A DNA stretch of 6,560 nucleotides from Deltaproteobacteria bacterium. GTDB taxonomy: Bacteria > Desulfobacterota > Desulfobacteria > Desulfobacterales > Desulfobacteraceae. The notes under the pieces are model-generated. The model ran no database searches. It was given only the letters and a program-made list of their open reading frames with translations, and was not told the DNA's origin. The stretch is from NCBI GenBank assembly GCA_003647385.1, contig QMMT01000123.1:1-6560 (forward strand). The letters run 5' to 3'. Every line of letters begins with the position of its first letter. Within the stretch, counting starts at the first letter, position 1. Below, piece by piece: positions 5,291 to 6,560 of the stretch. A program made the translations under genes and the position numbers.

Positions 5291-6560
5291 ATGTCAAAAA
5301 TTATATTAATCGGCGTAAACCATAAAACAGCACCAGTTGAACTAAGAGAAAAGCTTTCATTTTCAAGTGAAGAAATAATATCCGCGCTTGAATTTTTAAA
5401 GCAGGACAAGGACATTAAAGAAAGTCTTTTGTTTTCTACCTGTAACCGGACAGAAATTTTATATATCCCACAAACGGGTGAACAGATTGATAAAATGATT
5501 GAGTTTCTTTCTCATCAAAGAAAAATTGATAGCGCCGAGTTTAAGAGTTCTTTGTATATCTATAAGGAAGATGAGGCAATACGGCACTTGTTTATGGTTG
5601 CTTCAAGCCTGGACTCAATGGTGGTTGGCGAACCCCAGATTCTGGGCCAGATCAAGCAGGCCTACAGGGTGGCTGTTGAAAATAATGCATCAGGTGTGCT
5701 GTTGAATCGGCTGATGCACAAGACTTTCAGTATTGCAAAAAAAGTCAGAAAAGAAACAGGAATAGGGGATAATGCGGTTTCCATCAGCTATGCAGCGATT
5801 GAACTTGCCAATAAAATATTTTCAGATCTATCCCAGAAAAGTGTTCTGCTGCTGGGTGCCGGTGAAATGGCGGAACTGGCCGTTGAACATTTGATATCCA
5901 ATAAAGTTAAAAATATCGTTGTGGCAAACAGAACATTTAAAAATGCTGTAGAGCTTGCGCAAAAATTCAATGGCCATGCCGTTAAATTTGAAGAAAGACA
6001 AGATGCATTAAAAGACGTTGATATCATTATCAGCTCAACCGGAGCAACAGAATATGTGTTGACGCTGGATCAAGTTAAACAGGCCATGAAAAAAAGGCGT
6101 CATAACACACTTTTTTTTATTGATATTGCTGTTCCAAGGGATATTGATCCAAAGATTAACACAGTTTCCAACGCCTATGTTTATGATATTGATGATTTAA
6201 AAAATATTGTTGAATCAAATATTGAACAGCGGGGGAAAGAGACAATCAAAGCACAAAGATTTATCGAAGAAGCGGTATTAAAATTTCGTAAATGGCTGGA
6301 AAGCCTTGCGATTGTGCCGACGGTTAAAGCGTTGAACAATAAAATATCATCCATCGTTGACATTGAATTCAATAAAACTCTTTCCAATTTAAAGCATCTT
6401 TCACAAGAAGATATCGAGGCAATCAAACGCATGACACAGGCGATTGCAAGTCGAACCATTCATGATCCCATACTTTTTTTGCGTAACACCGGTGACCACA
6501 GGGATGATTCGCTTTATCTCAATGTTACACAGCAATTGTTCAATATCGACATACCTGAAA
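5291..6560 (+). CDS. hemA: glutamyl-tRNA reductase, 3' end cut by the window
   Basis: NADPH-dependent reduction of glutamyl-tRNA(Glu) to glutamate-1-semialdehyde, the first committed step of C5-pathway tetrapyrrole synthesis. The frame is open from the ATG at 5291 through 423 codons to the window edge without a stop. The family is usually about 420-450 residues, so only the tail is missing. The N-terminal catalytic domain has GVNHKTAPVELREKL (8-22), STCNRTE with nucleophile Cys51, His99 (IRHLF) and GEPQILGQIKQAY (113-125). The NADPH domain has LLLGAGEMAELA (187-198), VANRT (211-215) and IDIAVPRDIDP (277-287). The C-terminal dimerisation helices run from about 320 to 415. All key residues are present and the reading frame is unbroken. 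It starts 11 bp after the upstream stop with only a purine-rich AAAAAAGA before the ATG and no clear Shine-Dalgarno, so translation may rely on coupling. hemC, hemD/cobA and hemB would be expected beyond the window. Confidence 0.96.
   Translation, partial: MSKIILIGVNHKTAPVELREKLSFSSEEIISALEFLKQDKDIKESLLFSTCNRTEILYIPQTGEQIDKMIEFLSHQRKIDSAEFKSSLYIYKEDEAIRHLFMVASSLDSMVVGEPQILGQIKQAYRVAVENNASGVLLNRLMHKTFSIAKKVRKETGIGDNAVSISYAAIELANKIFSDLSQKSVLLLGAGEMAELAVEHLISNKVKNIVVANRTFKNAVELAQKFNGHAVKFEERQDALKDVDIIISSTGATEYVLTLDQVKQAMKKRRHNTLFFIDIAVPRDIDPKINTVSNAYVYDIDDLKNIVESNIEQRGKETIKAQRFIEEAVLKFRKWLESLAIVPTVKALNNKISSIVDIEFNKTLSNLKHLSQEDIEAIKRMTQAIASRTIHDPILFLRNTGDHRDDSLYLNVTQQLFNIDIPE

Overview
The window (about 40% G+C by eye) looks like chromosomal sequence from an anaerobic bacterium of the Desulfobacterota, most likely a Desulfobacterales sulfate reducer. 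This is inferred from the gene content: a siroheme-type precorrin-2 dehydrogenase, a CcsA/HemX membrane protein and glutamyl-tRNA reductase in one operon, near a PhoR/PnpS-type sensor kinase. There is no 16S rRNA or other taxonomic marker, so the lineage is a guess.

Layout. (1) 2-1537, plus strand: the 3' part of a PhoR/PnpS-type sensor histidine kinase; its start lies upstream of the window. (2) 1553-2779, minus strand: an AAA_14 ATPase with a C-terminal DUF4143/nuclease-like domain, convergent with the kinase and only 15 bp from it. (3) 2840-3679, minus strand: a metal-dependent amidohydrolase, upstream of the ATPase and in the same direction. (4) 3680-3780: a short divergent control region with a good sigma-70-like promoter for the plus-strand operon. 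(5) 3781-4449, 4446-5279 and 5291-window end, plus strand: precorrin-2 dehydrogenase/sirohydrochlorin ferrochelatase, a CcsA/HemX-family membrane protein, and hemA. hemA is cut by the window edge but is nearly complete at 423 codons.

How they fit together. The plus-strand operon is a tetrapyrrole unit. HemA makes glutamate-1-semialdehyde, the committed precursor of all tetrapyrroles. The Met8/CysG-N-like enzyme oxidises precorrin-2 and probably inserts iron to give siroheme, the cofactor of dissimilatory and assimilatory sulfite reductases and, in sulfate reducers, the entry to heme through the Ahb pathway. The CcsA/HemX protein is either a cytochrome c haem-handling factor or a HemX-like modulator of HemA. 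A 4-bp overlap and an 11-bp gap point to co-transcription and translational coupling. The three left-hand genes have no evident link to this pathway.

There are no RNA genes, CRISPR arrays, insertion sequences or convincing intrinsic terminators. No gene-free stretch exceeds about 100 bases. I did not find a clearly new biological system. The items most worth a second look are a slippage-prone A11 tract in the siroheme gene, an inverted repeat at the ATPase start codon, and the overlapping divergent promoters.
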